Source of the DNA: Bacteroidales bacterium | GTDB lineage: Bacteria > Bacteroidota > Bacteroidia > Bacteroidales > Bacteroidaceae | Direction: 5' to 3' | DNA length: 33,274 nucleotides | Assembly: GCA_022784065.1 (NCBI GenBank) | Contig: JALFUO010000004.1 | Location: 1 to 33,274, forward strand | In this document: one piece after another, positions 22,978 to 31,484 of the stretch | Layout: the number at the start of each line of letters is the position of its first letter | How positions within the stretch are numbered: the first letter of the stretch is position 1 | Translations under genes and position numbers: made by a program | The notes under the pieces: model-generated | The model's input: only the letters and a program-made list of their open reading frames with translations | The model's database searches: none | Told to the model about the DNA's origin: nothing

Positions 22978-24342
22978 TTATCTTCCCAGCCACGGCTCGG
23001 GGTTGAGCTTCTCGCGCTCGCGGCGCAACTGGAAGTGCAGGGTGCAGTTGCCCGAAGCATCGGTGGCAACGCGTCCGAGCAGTTGTCGGGCAGAAACCTT
23101 TTGCCCGCGCTTCACGGCGCAGCTGGCAAGGTTGCAGTAGACCGACATATAGCTGCCGTGGCGCACGATGACGTTGTGCATGCCGCTGAGCGAGAAGATG
23201 GCAGTCACCTCGCCGGCAAACACGCTTCGTGCCTGGGCACCCTGCTGCCCCGTGATGTTGATGCCCTTGTTGTCGAGCTGCACGCCGCGCAGGCCCTCCA
23301 CATTGTATTGCCCGTAGTGCGCGGAGATGAAATAAGAGCCGGTGATAGGCATCGGCAGGCGGCCCTTGTTGGCCTGGAAACTGCCGTTAAGGGCGCGGTC
23401 GGCATTGTCCTCCTCGTAGAAGCGCGGCGTTGCGGTGCGCTCTGCCGGCTTTGAGGGTTTCGTTGAAGATTTCTTGTTTGAGGCAGATGTTTTCTTGTTG
23501 GCTGCCGCGCGGCGGCGTTCCTCTTCCTTACGCTTGCGCTCTGCTTCGGCGCGGCGGCGTGCTTCGGCTTCCTTGCGGCGGCGTTCGGCGGCGGCAATTT
23601 CCTCTTGAATAAGTTTGTCGATGCGGGCATCGAGCTGTTTCTGCCTGCGCTTGTTTTGCGCAATTGTATTTTGCAGTTGCTTTTGCTTCGCGTTGAGGTT
23701 GTTCACCACCTTTTGCCTGTCCTGCTTCTGCTTTTCGAGGCGTGCCTGTTGCTCTTTGCCTTCTTGCAGCAGTGCGTCTTTCTCTTGCTTCGTGGCCAGC
23801 AGTTCGGCACGCTTTGCCTTGATGGTGTCTTCCTTCTGGCGGATAATCTCGCCCTGCGCGCGCTGGTATTTGGAATATTCCGTGATGTAGCGCATACGGC
23901 GCGACATCTGCCGGAAACTATTGGCCGAGAGAATGAACTTCCATTTGCTTTGCCCGAGGCGGTTGCGGTTGAGTTGCGTCACGGCGCGGCGGTATTTCTG
24001 CTTGCAGTCGGCAAGGTCCTTCTCCAAGGCCGTGAGCTGCTTTTGCAGTTCGGTGATGTCGCCCTGCAAGGCCGACACCTCGTTGTGTACGCTCTGCACG
24101 TAGTTTTGCTGCTTCGTGATTTGGCTGCTGATGACCATAAGGTTGTTGAGTTGCGAGGCAACGTCCTTCTTGGTCGTCTTGAGCAGCTTTTCCGATTCGC
24201 TGATTTGCCTTTCCAGCGTGGTGCGCTCCGATTGCAGTTTCTTAATCTTCTTGTTGGTCTGCGCCGTGAGGGTGAGCGATGCGCAGAGCATCACCAGCAG
24301 TGCGGCGAGGCAACGGGCAAATATGTTTGGAAAAAATCTCAT
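22978..24342 (-). CDS. EnvC-like murein hydrolase activator (coiled coil plus degenerate M23 domain)
   Basis: This 454-residue exported protein has a signal peptide (ending SLTLTAQ, about residue 28). A long coiled coil (about 30-270, rich in Lys, Gln, Glu) is followed by a basic Arg/Ala/Glu and Lys/Ser linker and a LytM/M23 domain (about 325-454). The zinc ligands of active M23 peptidases are not conserved: the HxGxD site reads NKGINI, the HxH site reads TLHFQL, and the Y.HL segment reads VYCNL. This matches EnvC-type proteins, which activate amidases at division and do not cut peptidoglycan themselves. The role is thus inferred as an amidase activator. It is the last gene of the operon, 6 bp after the DUF4292 gene. 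Confidence 0.9.
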   Translation of the reverse strand: MRFFPNIFARCLAALLVMLCASLTLTAQTNKKIKKLQSERTTLERQISESEKLLKTTKKDVASQLNNLMVISSQITKQQNYVQSVHNEVSALQGDITELQKQLTALEKDLADCKQKYRRAVTQLNRNRLGQSKWKFILSANSFRQMSRRMRYITEYSKYQRAQGEIIRQKEDTIKAKRAELLATKQEKDALLQEGKEQQARLEKQKQDRQKVVNNLNAKQKQLQNTIAQNKRRQKQLDARIDKLIQEEIAAAERRRKEAEARRRAEAERKRKEEERRRAAANKKTSASNKKSSTKPSKPAERTATPRFYEEDNADRALNGSFQANKGRLPMPITGSYFISAHYGQYNVEGLRGVQLDNKGINITGQQGAQARSVFAGEVTAIFSLSGMHNVIVRHGSYMSVYCNLASCAVKRGQKVSARQLLGRVATDASGNCTLHFQLRREREKLNPEPWLGR

Positions 24343-24348
24343 AAAGGC

Positions 24349-25200
24349 TTAGGGTATCAATTTAAGGAGCGACTCGGCTTTCTTCCTTCTGTATTTGTTG
24401 GAAAGCTTTGTGCGCGAGGGCCAGTTGGCATCTTCCGTGAGTTTGGAAAGTTCCATGTTGATGGTGAAACTATCTTTGCCGTTTTGGGCGGCAAGGTTCA
24501 TCTTGGAGGGAAACAGACCGCCGGCAAAGGGCACGCGCTCCTCGTAGCCGAAGGCGATGGCAGCGTTCTGTCCTGCGGCGTTGAGTAACCTTGCGCTTTC
24601 GGGCAGGGCCTTTTCCGCGTTGGCGAGCGTCTCTACGGAGAGTGTGCTGCCGAGGTTCATGAAGAGTTTTATCGCCTTGCCGCTCTCCGAGGCAATGACG
24701 CGCTTGGCGCAGGCGCGGGCATCGAGGCCCTGCGGCATGTAAAACTCGCCCCAGAAGAGGCTTTCTATCAAATGGAAGTCGATGTCGAGTTTGCCCAAGA
24801 GCGGGTTGTTGCGCAGTTCTGTGCGCACGTAGTACTTTTCAAGGCGGTTGATAATCGTCACGGAGTCGGGGTCGATTTCAAGCCTTATGACTTCAAAGCC
24901 TAATTTCGCGAACGCGATTTGCACCGTCTCGCCGCGTTTCATTTTCAGCGTGCCGTTGGCAGATATGGAGTTGCCGCCGCCAGCGAGGTTGGCCTTCAGT
25001 TTTGCCGTCATGGCCTTTGCCGAAACGGCGTTCTTGTTCATTTTGCCGATAAAGGCGGCGTTGGCAGCCACGATGCGGCTGCTTTCTGCGGCGGCGGGCG
25101 ATGTACCGCCTGCTTCGGAGACGGTTTTGGAGGATTTGCAGCTGGCGAGCATGAGGCCGGTCAGCAGCGCAAAGCATAGATTTTTAAGGGAGAGTTGCAT
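24349..25200 (-). CDS. DUF4292 lipoprotein (LolB-like fold)
   Basis: This 283-residue lipoprotein carries a lipobox ending LMLASC, with the lipidated Cys at residue 21. It belongs to DUF4292, a family largely confined to Bacteroidetes and thought to have a LolA/LolB-like open beta barrel that could hold a lipid. The family-typical NGTLKMKRGETVQIAFAKLGFEVIRLEIDPDSVTIINRLEKYYV region is complete. It should be tethered to the outer membrane from the periplasmic side. Gene order (TPR lipoprotein, DUF4292, EnvC-like) suggests a shared envelope task, but function is not established. Confidence 0.88.
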   Translation of the reverse strand: MQLSLKNLCFALLTGLMLASCKSSKTVSEAGGTSPAAAESSRIVAANAAFIGKMNKNAVSAKAMTAKLKANLAGGGNSISANGTLKMKRGETVQIAFAKLGFEVIRLEIDPDSVTIINRLEKYYVRTELRNNPLLGKLDIDFHLIESLFWGEFYMPQGLDARACAKRVIASESGKAIKLFMNLGSTLSVETLANAEKALPESARLLNAAGQNAAIAFGYEERVPFAGGLFPSKMNLAAQNGKDSFTINMELSKLTEDANWPSRTKLSNKYRRKKAESLLKLIP

Positions 25201-25260
25201 GGGGGAGAAAGGTTTTTGGAGAGCCCGGATATTCCGGAAAATCCGGAACTTCTGGAACAG

Positions 25261-27060
25261 TTATAGTCTTCTGCGGCGCACCTTTTGGTTGATGCGGCGG
25301 CGTTCTGCAGGTGTTTTGGCTTGGCGCGAGGCTCTGCGCCAGTAGTTGTTGGCGGCTGTGCGGCGACCGGCGCGGTAGTTGATGTCGCCGGCGTGCTCGT
25401 AGAGCGTGGCATCGCCCGTGCCCGAACTGTCGGCGCAGGCAATGCAGCGTTCGATTATTTCGTAGGCCTGCTCGTAACGTTTCTGCTGATACAGTATCCA
25501 AGCGTACGTGTCGAGGTAAGTGGCGTTGTTTGGCTCATGGTCTACCGTGCGCTTGCTCATGGCTTCGGCATCGTCGAGGCGGAGATTGGCAAGCGAGAGG
25601 AAATAGGCGTAATTGTTGAGGCAGAGCAGATTGGCACTGTTATATTTCAGCGCATTGTCGTAGGCTGTGAACGCTTCCTGCGCCTGCCCTTCTTCGTGCA
25701 GGATATCGCCGAGCAGGGCAAAATAGTTGGAGGAAGTTTCCGGGTCTTTCGACTCGTCCACGTATGGCTCGCCGCGCCTCAGCGCCGCAATGGCTTCCTT
25801 ATTCTTGTTAAGGCCGTACTCTGTCACGGCTTCAAAATAATAGAAAGCAGGTTCGGCGGGGTCATATTTCTGCCCGTCGCGGCACACTTTAAGGGCCGTT
25901 TCCTCATAATTCTCGCTCCCCGCCATACCTAAGAGCAGGAAGCGAGCCGGCGAGTAGTCGGGTTCTATTTCCAAGATGCGCCAAGCCAGTTCTGCTTGCT
26001 TCTGTTCTGCCATGCCCGTGGTCACCATATAACTGAGGTAGAGCATGGCAACGTCGCGGTTGTCCTGCGGCATCTGCATCACGCGGTCGAAGAGTTGCAC
26101 CACGACGGTTGTGTCGCCGCCGTTTTGCAGGTTGTCCTGCGCAAAGCCGCGCAAGGCTTCCACGCGCGTGTCGGTCTGCGTGCCTGGGCTGAACACTACG
26201 CGCTGCAGCAAGTCCATATACAGCGAGTCGGCTTCGGCGGCCTTGTAATAGGCGAGCAGCGAGAGTTGCGCGTAACTGTTGTCGGGCTCGGCGGCAAGCA
26301 CGTCTCGGTAAGTGTTAAGTGCCATTTCGTGGTGCCCGCTCTGCTCATAGAGATCGCCGAGCAGCACGCGGTAGCGCAGGTCGAGCGGGAAGGCGGCGCA
26401 GAGGTCTTCGATAGACTTGTATGCCAGTTCCGTGTTGTCGGTTTCGCTGTAAAGCCGGAACTTTTCAAGACTTATTTCTTCGCTCGGCCCGTCCAGCCGC
26501 TCTATCTGATTGAGGGCGCGGATAGCGGCGGGGTAGTCCTTGCGCATTTCGTAGAGTTGCACCAGTCGGGAGTAGTTCTCAGGCGTAGGCCGCTCTGCCG
26601 CCACTTGCTCGAAGAGCGGCAATGCTTCTGCCACGCGCCCCGTGCTGACGAGGTGCTGCCCGTAGATTTGCTTGTAATAGCGGTTGTGCGGCGCGAGTTT
26701 CACGGCGCGTGCCAGCAGCGAGTCGCCTTCGCGGCGCAGCAGGGAGTCGGAATATGCCATACGCTCCGTTTGCAGCCGTCCCAGTTCAAACAGGGCTTCC
26801 GAGGCATTGGGGTCTATGCGCAACGCCTCGCGCAGCAGCCGGAACATAGCGTCGTAATGCTCCAGTTGCTTCTGCCGCGCGGCTTCGGCGAACAGTTCGT
26901 CGTAGCGCACCTGCTGCTCGTAGGGCAGCGCGGGCTTGACGGGTGCCACGCCCCGCAAACGCTCGTAGAAAGGCGGTTCGTCTTTCTGCGTGCGGCACGA
27001 CACGAGCAGGCACAGCAGCAATGCCAGCGGCAGTAAATATTTGAAACAGATTTTTGGCAT
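25261..27060 (-). CDS. TPR-repeat lipoprotein
   Basis: This 599-residue protein has a lipoprotein signal with Cys22 in LLVSC. It then consists almost wholly of tetratricopeptide repeats, recognisable as blocks such as LREALRIDPNASEALFELGRLQ, VAEALPLFEQVAAERPTPENY and DAEAMSKRTVDHEPNNATYLDTYAWILYQ. TPR solenoids bind partner proteins, so it is probably a scaffold at the envelope. The C-terminus is strongly basic (RRRINQKVRRRRL). It lies 60 bp upstream of the DUF4292 lipoprotein gene and 130 bp downstream of dut, with a 110-bp foldback repeat in the latter gap. The partner is unknown. Confidence 0.88.
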   Translation of the reverse strand: MPKICFKYLLPLALLLCLLVSCRTQKDEPPFYERLRGVAPVKPALPYEQQVRYDELFAEAARQKQLEHYDAMFRLLREALRIDPNASEALFELGRLQTERMAYSDSLLRREGDSLLARAVKLAPHNRYYKQIYGQHLVSTGRVAEALPLFEQVAAERPTPENYSRLVQLYEMRKDYPAAIRALNQIERLDGPSEEISLEKFRLYSETDNTELAYKSIEDLCAAFPLDLRYRVLLGDLYEQSGHHEMALNTYRDVLAAEPDNSYAQLSLLAYYKAAEADSLYMDLLQRVVFSPGTQTDTRVEALRGFAQDNLQNGGDTTVVVQLFDRVMQMPQDNRDVAMLYLSYMVTTGMAEQKQAELAWRILEIEPDYSPARFLLLGMAGSENYEETALKVCRDGQKYDPAEPAFYYFEAVTEYGLNKNKEAIAALRRGEPYVDESKDPETSSNYFALLGDILHEEGQAQEAFTAYDNALKYNSANLLCLNNYAYFLSLANLRLDDAEAMSKRTVDHEPNNATYLDTYAWILYQQKRYEQAYEIIERCIACADSSGTGDATLYEHAGDINYRAGRRTAANNYWRRASRQAKTPAERRRINQKVRRRRL

Positions 27061-27072
27061 ATTATTTATTGT

Positions 27073-27182
27073 AGTAGACGAGTGAACAAGTAGACGAGTA
27101 GACGAGACAAGTTACTGGATAGGTAATGGATAAACAAGGCTGTCCTGTCTCGTTTACTTGTTTCCTCGTCTACTTGTTTACT
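27073..27182. repeat. 110-bp foldback repeat of degenerate 8-bp units (copy 2)
   Basis: The left arm (27073-27108) and the inverted right arm (27147-27182) are each 36 nt of degenerate 8-bp units (gtagacga, gtaaacaa). The total length of 110 bp equals that of copy 1 at 4541-4650, while the loop sequence differs. As in copy 1, it lies between two codirectional minus-strand genes and the right side continues CTAAAA. Confidence 0.8.
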
Positions 27183-27190
27183 AAAAACTC

Positions 27191-27631
27191 TTACACTCCC
27201 GAGTGTCCGAAGCCGCCTGTTCCTCGTTCCGTTTCGGAGAGTTCCGTGGCGGGTTGCCAGGCAATGGTTTCGTGGCGGGCGATGACCATTTGCGCGATGC
27301 GGTCGCCGTCGTTAATGGTAAAGGGCTCGGCAGAGAGGTTCACGAGGATTACTTTAATCTCGCCGCGATAGTCGGCATCGATGGTGCCGGGTGCGTTGAG
27401 CACGCCGATGCCGTGCTTGATGGCCAGTCCCGAGCGCGGGCGCACTTGTGCCTCATAGCCTTTGGGCAGTGCCATAAACAGTCCCGTGGGTATCAGGGCC
27501 CTTTGCAGGGGCTCGAGCGTTACGGGTGCGTCGATGTTGGCGCGTAAGTCCATGCCTGCGCTCTGCTCCGTGGCGTATTCGGGCAACGCGTGGCGCGATT
27601 TATTGACGATGGGGATTTGTATCATATTCAT
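27191..27631 (-). CDS. dut: dUTP diphosphatase
   Basis: This 146-residue trimeric dUTPase converts dUTP to dUMP and pyrophosphate, keeping uracil out of DNA and feeding dTMP synthesis. All five motifs are present: AGMDLRA (25-31), [30 protein letters not shown] and [10 protein letters not shown] at the C-terminus. The ATG at 27631 is used; a second Met two codons later is an equal candidate. It lies 34 bp after dus in the same direction. Confidence 0.96.
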   Translation of the reverse strand: MNMIQIPIVNKSRHALPEYATEQSAGMDLRANIDAPVTLEPLQRALIPTGLFMALPKGYEAQVRPRSGLAIKHGIGVLNAPGTIDADYRGEIKVILVNLSAEPFTINDGDRIAQMVIARHETIAWQPATELSETERGTGGFGHSGV

Positions 27632-27665
27632 AGATTGTATTTAGAGGCAGTGATTGATCATGGTT

Positions 27666-28661
27666 TCAAGCATCAGCCAGCGGGCAGTTGTCGAGGATAT
27701 CGTTCAGTTCCTTCACCGTTTCTGCTCGGAGCATGGCGATGCGCGTGGCGCGGAAGTTCGGAATGCCTTTGAAGAGCGGCGAGGCGGCAAGGTGGCGGCG
27801 CACGTGGAGAATGCCGCGATATTCGTCGATGCGTGCCACGCTTTCCTCGATTTGCTGTTTCAGGATGGCGAGTTTCTCTTGCGGCGTGAACAGGCTGCTT
27901 GCCTTTTCGGGCGTTTCGGGGTGGTCGAGGGCGTAGCGTATCTCGCTGAATATCCACGGCCGGCCGAAGGTGGCGCGTCCCACCATCACGGCATCTACGC
28001 CGAAGGTGTCGAAAGCGCGGAGCGCATCGGTGCCCGAGGCGATGTCGCCGTTGCCGATAATGGGAATGTGCATGCGCGGGTTGCGTTTCACCTCGCCGAT
28101 GAGCGTCCAGTCGGCTTCGCCCGTGTACATCTGCGCCCTTGTGCGTCCGTGGATGGTGAGGGCGGCGATGCCGCAGTCTTGCAGCTGCTCCGCAAGACTG
28201 ACGATGGGCTTGTCGCTGCTGTCCCAACCGAGGCGCGTCTTGGCCGTTACGGGAATATCCACGGCCTCTACCACGGCGCGTGCGATGTCGAGCATGAGCG
28301 GAATGTTTTGCAGCAATCCCGCCCCCGAGCCTTTGCCTGCCACGCGCTTTACGGGGCAGCCGAAGTTGATGTCGAGCACGTCGGGCGCGGCTTTTTCCAC
28401 CACGATTTGCGCCGCGTCGCGCATGGCAATAGGGTCTTTGCCGTATATTTGTATGGCCACGGGGCGCTCGGCGGCGCACACCGTGAGTTTTTCGAGGCTT
28501 TTGTTCACGTAGCGCACGAGGGCGTCGGCTGCCACGAACTCCGAATAGACCATCGATGCGCCGAGGCGGCGGCACAGCAAGCGGAAGCCGATGTCGGTTA
28601 CGTCCTCCATCGGGGCAAGCAGCACGGGACGCTGCCCGAGGTCGATAGTGCCAATTTTCAT
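27666..28661 (-). CDS. tRNA-dihydrouridine synthase (DusB-like)
   Basis: This 331-residue flavoenzyme reduces uridine to dihydrouridine in tRNA. The FMN-binding barrel starts LAPMEDVTDIGFR. The catalytic Cys is residue 102 in DINFGCPVKRVAGKGSGAGLL, and the FMN phosphate is bound by IIGNGDI and GRATFGRPW. The layout is that of DusB-type enzymes, but the exact uridine position modified cannot be read from the sequence. It is separated from the CPBP gene by 6 bp. Confidence 0.93.
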   Translation of the reverse strand: MKIGTIDLGQRPVLLAPMEDVTDIGFRLLCRRLGASMVYSEFVAADALVRYVNKSLEKLTVCAAERPVAIQIYGKDPIAMRDAAQIVVEKAAPDVLDINFGCPVKRVAGKGSGAGLLQNIPLMLDIARAVVEAVDIPVTAKTRLGWDSSDKPIVSLAEQLQDCGIAALTIHGRTRAQMYTGEADWTLIGEVKRNPRMHIPIIGNGDIASGTDALRAFDTFGVDAVMVGRATFGRPWIFSEIRYALDHPETPEKASSLFTPQEKLAILKQQIEESVARIDEYRGILHVRRHLAASPLFKGIPNFRATRIAMLRAETVKELNDILDNCPLADA

Positions 28662-28667
28662 ATTTGT

Positions 28668-29336
28668 TTACTCAAAATACAACAAGATCACAGCGAGCGT
28701 GTTGTTGGCGATGTGTACGGGCAGGCAGAGCCGCAGGTCGCCTGAGCGGCGGTAGAGCCAGGCGAGGTACATGCCCAATACGAATGCCACGCCGCCCTGC
28801 AACACGTTGCCGTGGGCAAGGGCGAAGAGCAGCGCACTCGCCACGGCCGCAATGCTGTAAGAGCGTCCCGACTTTACGAGGTTGCTGATAATGCCCTCGC
28901 GAAATACGAGTTCCTCGGCGAGCGGTCCGATGAGGCAAAGGCCGATGAGGCAGAGCGGGTAGGGCAGCATTTGGCGGAACATCTCTGTCGTGCCGCCGTC
29001 GTCTGCACCGATATATTCCAAGAACCACGAACCGGCGAGCGAGAGCAGCAGGCCCGCCGTGACGGCGGCCGCCAGTTCCACACCGAAGCCGTACTTCATG
29101 TTGCCCTTGCACTCCTTTGCAGCGCCCAGCCACGCTTTCGGTTTGCGCACCAGCCGCGTGAGGGGCAGCACCGCCACGAGCATGAGGTTGAGGCATAACA
29201 GCGCCGTGCCGTAAAGGGGCGCATCAATCTCGCCGGGTATCGTTCCCAGCGTAAGATATTGATATAACATTACGGCGCAGGCTGCCAGTATTTGCGCTAC
29301 AAAATAAATTGCCAATACGAGGCCGGAGTTGAGCAT
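28668..29336 (-). CDS. CPBP family intramembrane metalloprotease
   Basis: This 222-residue membrane protein belongs to the CPBP (CAAX protease/bacteriocin-processing, Abi) family. About six hydrophobic segments are visible. The conserved motifs are EELVFRE with Glu141, Glu142 and Arg146, FALAHGN with His175, and HIANN with His208 and Asn211/212, so the metal site is intact. Its substrate is unknown: family members process prenylated proteins or peptides, or confer self-immunity to bacteriocins. No bacteriocin gene is adjacent, so a housekeeping role is more likely. It starts 108 bp downstream of ribF and is 6 bp from dus. Confidence 0.88.
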   Translation of the reverse strand: MLNSGLVLAIYFVAQILAACAVMLYQYLTLGTIPGEIDAPLYGTALLCLNLMLVAVLPLTRLVRKPKAWLGAAKECKGNMKYGFGVELAAAVTAGLLLSLAGSWFLEYIGADDGGTTEMFRQMLPYPLCLIGLCLIGPLAEELVFREGIISNLVKSGRSYSIAAVASALLFALAHGNVLQGGVAFVLGMYLAWLYRRSGDLRLCLPVHIANNTLAVILLYFE

Positions 29337-29444
29337 AGGGATAGGGGCTTTCTTGTTTGACGCGTTGTTTTAATAAATCAACTTAGTTGGATTTGCGATA
29401 ACGGTCTCACGAGTTGGTTTAATCAATGCGTTTGTCTACTACAT

Positions 29445-30404
29445 TTATTTTGTAAAGATGCCGCGAACCGTCTCGGCATCCTTTTTAAGTTGCGCCCGTA
29501 GTTCGTCGAGCGAGGCAAACTGCTGCTCGTCGCGCACGCGGGCCACAAATTCCAGCGTCAGCCTGCGCCCGTAGAGCGGCGTGCCGTCGTAGTCGAAGAG
29601 ATGCGCCTCGATGGTCTGCCCGCGCCCGTCGTTGAGGGTGGGGCGGCGGCCGATGTTGAGCATGCCTTCGTAGGCAAAGCCGTCCACGTAGGCGCGAATG
29701 GCATACACGCCGCGCCCGGGAACGATTTTCTCAGCACTGTCCGGCGCGAGATTAGCCGTGGGGAAACCCACTTCGCGCCCCACGTGCCGCCCTTCTTCCA
29801 CCGTACCCGTGAGGCGGTAGTAGCGGCCGAGGCATTCGTAAGCCCCTGCCACGTTGCCCGCCGCAAGCATACGCCGCGCGGCAGAACTGCTCACGGTGAG
29901 GTCCGCCGTGGAGAAAGCGGGCGCGCGCAGCACGTCCATGCCGAGCCTGCGCCCGGTGGCGGCATATTGCGCAAAACCTGCTTCGCGGTCACTGCCGAAA
30001 CGGTGGTCGTAGCCTGCCATAAGGCATTTCGCCCCTAATTGTTTCAGCAGCAACTGCTCCATGAACTCTGCCGAGGTGAGCCTTGCCGTTTCGGGCGTGA
30101 AGTGCAGCACGGCGCAGGCATCGATGCCGCTTTCCGCGAGCAGCGCGAGCTTTTCCTCCGTCGTGGTGATTAGCTGCGGCCAATAGCCCTCGGGCGACAG
30201 CACGAGGCGCGGATGCTCGTCGAAGGTCACCGCCACGGGCGACAACCCGCGCTGCGCCGCCTCTTCTTTTAGGCGGTCGAGGAGGAAGCGGTGCCCGCGA
30301 TGCACGCCGTCGAAGAAACCTACCGTCACGCAGCTGTCAGCGTAGCGGTGGGGCAGGGCGGCCAGTGCGCGGCCTCGGGCGGTAAAGGGGTGAAGGGTGA
30401 ACAT
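29445..30404 (-). CDS. ribF: Bifunctional riboflavin kinase / FAD synthetase
   Basis: This 319-residue enzyme converts riboflavin to FMN and FMN to FAD. The N-terminal nucleotidyltransferase part has GFFDGVHRGH (29-38), YDHRFGSDR and the VSSSAARRML variant of the ISSTxIR motif. The C-terminal flavokinase has GREVGFPTANL, GVYAI and NIGRRPTL. Length is normal. It is the first gene of the presumed seven-gene operon, and its FAD/FMN product is used by the Dus enzyme encoded downstream. No good TAnnTTTG box is seen between it and the 388-bp element upstream. Confidence 0.95.
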   Translation of the reverse strand: MFTLHPFTARGRALAALPHRYADSCVTVGFFDGVHRGHRFLLDRLKEEAAQRGLSPVAVTFDEHPRLVLSPEGYWPQLITTTEEKLALLAESGIDACAVLHFTPETARLTSAEFMEQLLLKQLGAKCLMAGYDHRFGSDREAGFAQYAATGRRLGMDVLRAPAFSTADLTVSSSAARRMLAAGNVAGAYECLGRYYRLTGTVEEGRHVGREVGFPTANLAPDSAEKIVPGRGVYAIRAYVDGFAYEGMLNIGRRPTLNDGRGQTIEAHLFDYDGTPLYGRRLTLEFVARVRDEQQFASLDELRAQLKKDAETVRGIFTK

Positions 30405-30457
30405 GGAATTTATGGTGGCTATATTTTTAACGAGTTGGCGAAAAGTTATAGGGTTTT

Positions 30458-30845
30458 AGATAAAAACCATGAAAAACATCTTGCTTCGTTTGAAGCCCAA
30501 GGGCACGCCGCTGGTCTTAATGCCGAGCCTGTGAGCCTTTACGGCTCACGCTCGCCCTTAATCCCTGCGGCTGCGGTCGGTGCCCGCCCGCTTCAAACGC
30601 TGCAAGGTAAAAACAAGGAAAAACCCGTGAGACCTTGATGCTTAATCAATGTTGAGGTTGGCTATTTCATTGAAAATGGGTTTTTCCTGGTTTTTCCCTT
30701 GTTCTGTGTGGGGCGGGCGGGAGCCGACCGCCGCCTTAGCGGAGAGGACGCGAGACGAAAGTCGACAGACTTTCAGGCTAGGGGGCTATCCGATAAGGCA
30801 AGCGATAGCCCACACAGAACAAGCGGTTTTATTTGGTTTTTATCT
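30458..30845. mobile_element. 388-bp MITE-like element with 12-bp terminal inverted repeats
   Basis: AGATAAAAACCA at 30458-30469 is exactly inverted at 30834-30845. Inside are two large hairpins. The left one (30480-30606) has 17-nt arms (15 matches) and inner stems GGGCAC/GTGCCC and GTGAGCC/GGCTCAC. The right one (30698-30823) has perfect 15-bp arms CTTGTTCTGTGTGGG/CCCACACAGAACAAG and inner stems GAAAGTC/GACTTTC and GGCTATC/GATAGCC. Between them lie inverted GGAAAAACC-type runs (30611-30626, 30678-30703). No convincing coding frame or target-site duplication is seen. The element nearly fills the gap between the HAD gene and ribF. Confidence 0.65.
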
Positions 30846-30865
30846 CATCCACAATGTATTTTTTC

Positions 30866-31483
30866 TTAGACAATCTCTTGCATCCAGCCGCCGCCTGCGG
30901 GGGCGAGTTTTGCTTGCAGGCCGCAGTTGCGGGCTGCCTCGCAGTTCACCTCGCTGTCGTCGAGGAAGAGAATGTCCTCGGGCTGCGTGCCGAGGCGTTC
31001 GGTCACGATGCGGAAAATCTCCGGCGCGGGTTTCTCCACGCCCAGTTCGTAAGAGAGGAACACTTCTTCGAAGAAATCGCCGATGCCGAGACCTTTATAG
31101 TTGAAGAAATCGCGCAGCGACTGTTCCCAGTGAATGGCGTTCGTGTTGCTCAGCAGGCTCACGCGGTAAGATAGTCGAAGTTCGAGCAGTTTTTCGAGGC
31201 GTTCGGCAGGCACGCCCGTGAGGTATTGCTCCCATGCCGCCGCGATGCTCGCGTCGGTCAGGTCGGGGTTGCCCGCCATGCGCCTTATCTCGTCGCAAAA
31301 TTCCGGCACGCCAATCGCGCCGCGCTCCAGGAGCGAGAACACGCCGCCTTGGCGGTAGGTGCCGAGGCAGGGGCGAATGTCGAAACCTAGGCGGTCGAAC
31401 GCTTCGATGCAGCGTTGCTTGTCGAGGTCCACCAGTACGCCGCCGAAGTCGAAGAGCAATATTTGAGGTTTGCGGTCAGTCAT
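30866..31483 (-). CDS. HAD-superfamily hydrolase
   Basis: This 205-residue cytosolic protein has the four HAD motifs: DFGGVLVD with the nucleophile Asp12, LSNTNA with Ser112, Lys151 in VEKPAP, and LFLDDSEVN with Asp175/Asp176. The helical cap after motif I is of the C1 type seen in phosphoglycolate phosphatase or YihX-like haloacid dehalogenase family phosphatases. The substrate cannot be told from sequence. It begins 1 bp after the U32 gene ends, so the two are cotranscribed. The 388-bp element starts 20 bp beyond its stop. Confidence 0.9.
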   Translation of the reverse strand: MTDRKPQILLFDFGGVLVDLDKQRCIEAFDRLGFDIRPCLGTYRQGGVFSLLERGAIGVPEFCDEIRRMAGNPDLTDASIAAAWEQYLTGVPAERLEKLLELRLSYRVSLLSNTNAIHWEQSLRDFFNYKGLGIGDFFEEVFLSYELGVEKPAPEIFRIVTERLGTQPEDILFLDDSEVNCEAARNCGLQAKLAPAGGGWMQEIV

Positions 31484-31484
31484 G

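Noticed and set aside
28668..29336. CPBP protease as part of a bacteriocin or defence locus
   Set aside because: The neighbours are ribF, dus and dut with short gaps. No bacteriocin precursor, transporter or toxin gene is nearby.
30291..31104. Plus-strand ORFs across the 388-bp element
   Set aside because: They read through hairpin arms or antisense to ribF and the HAD gene, with no recognisable protein features.
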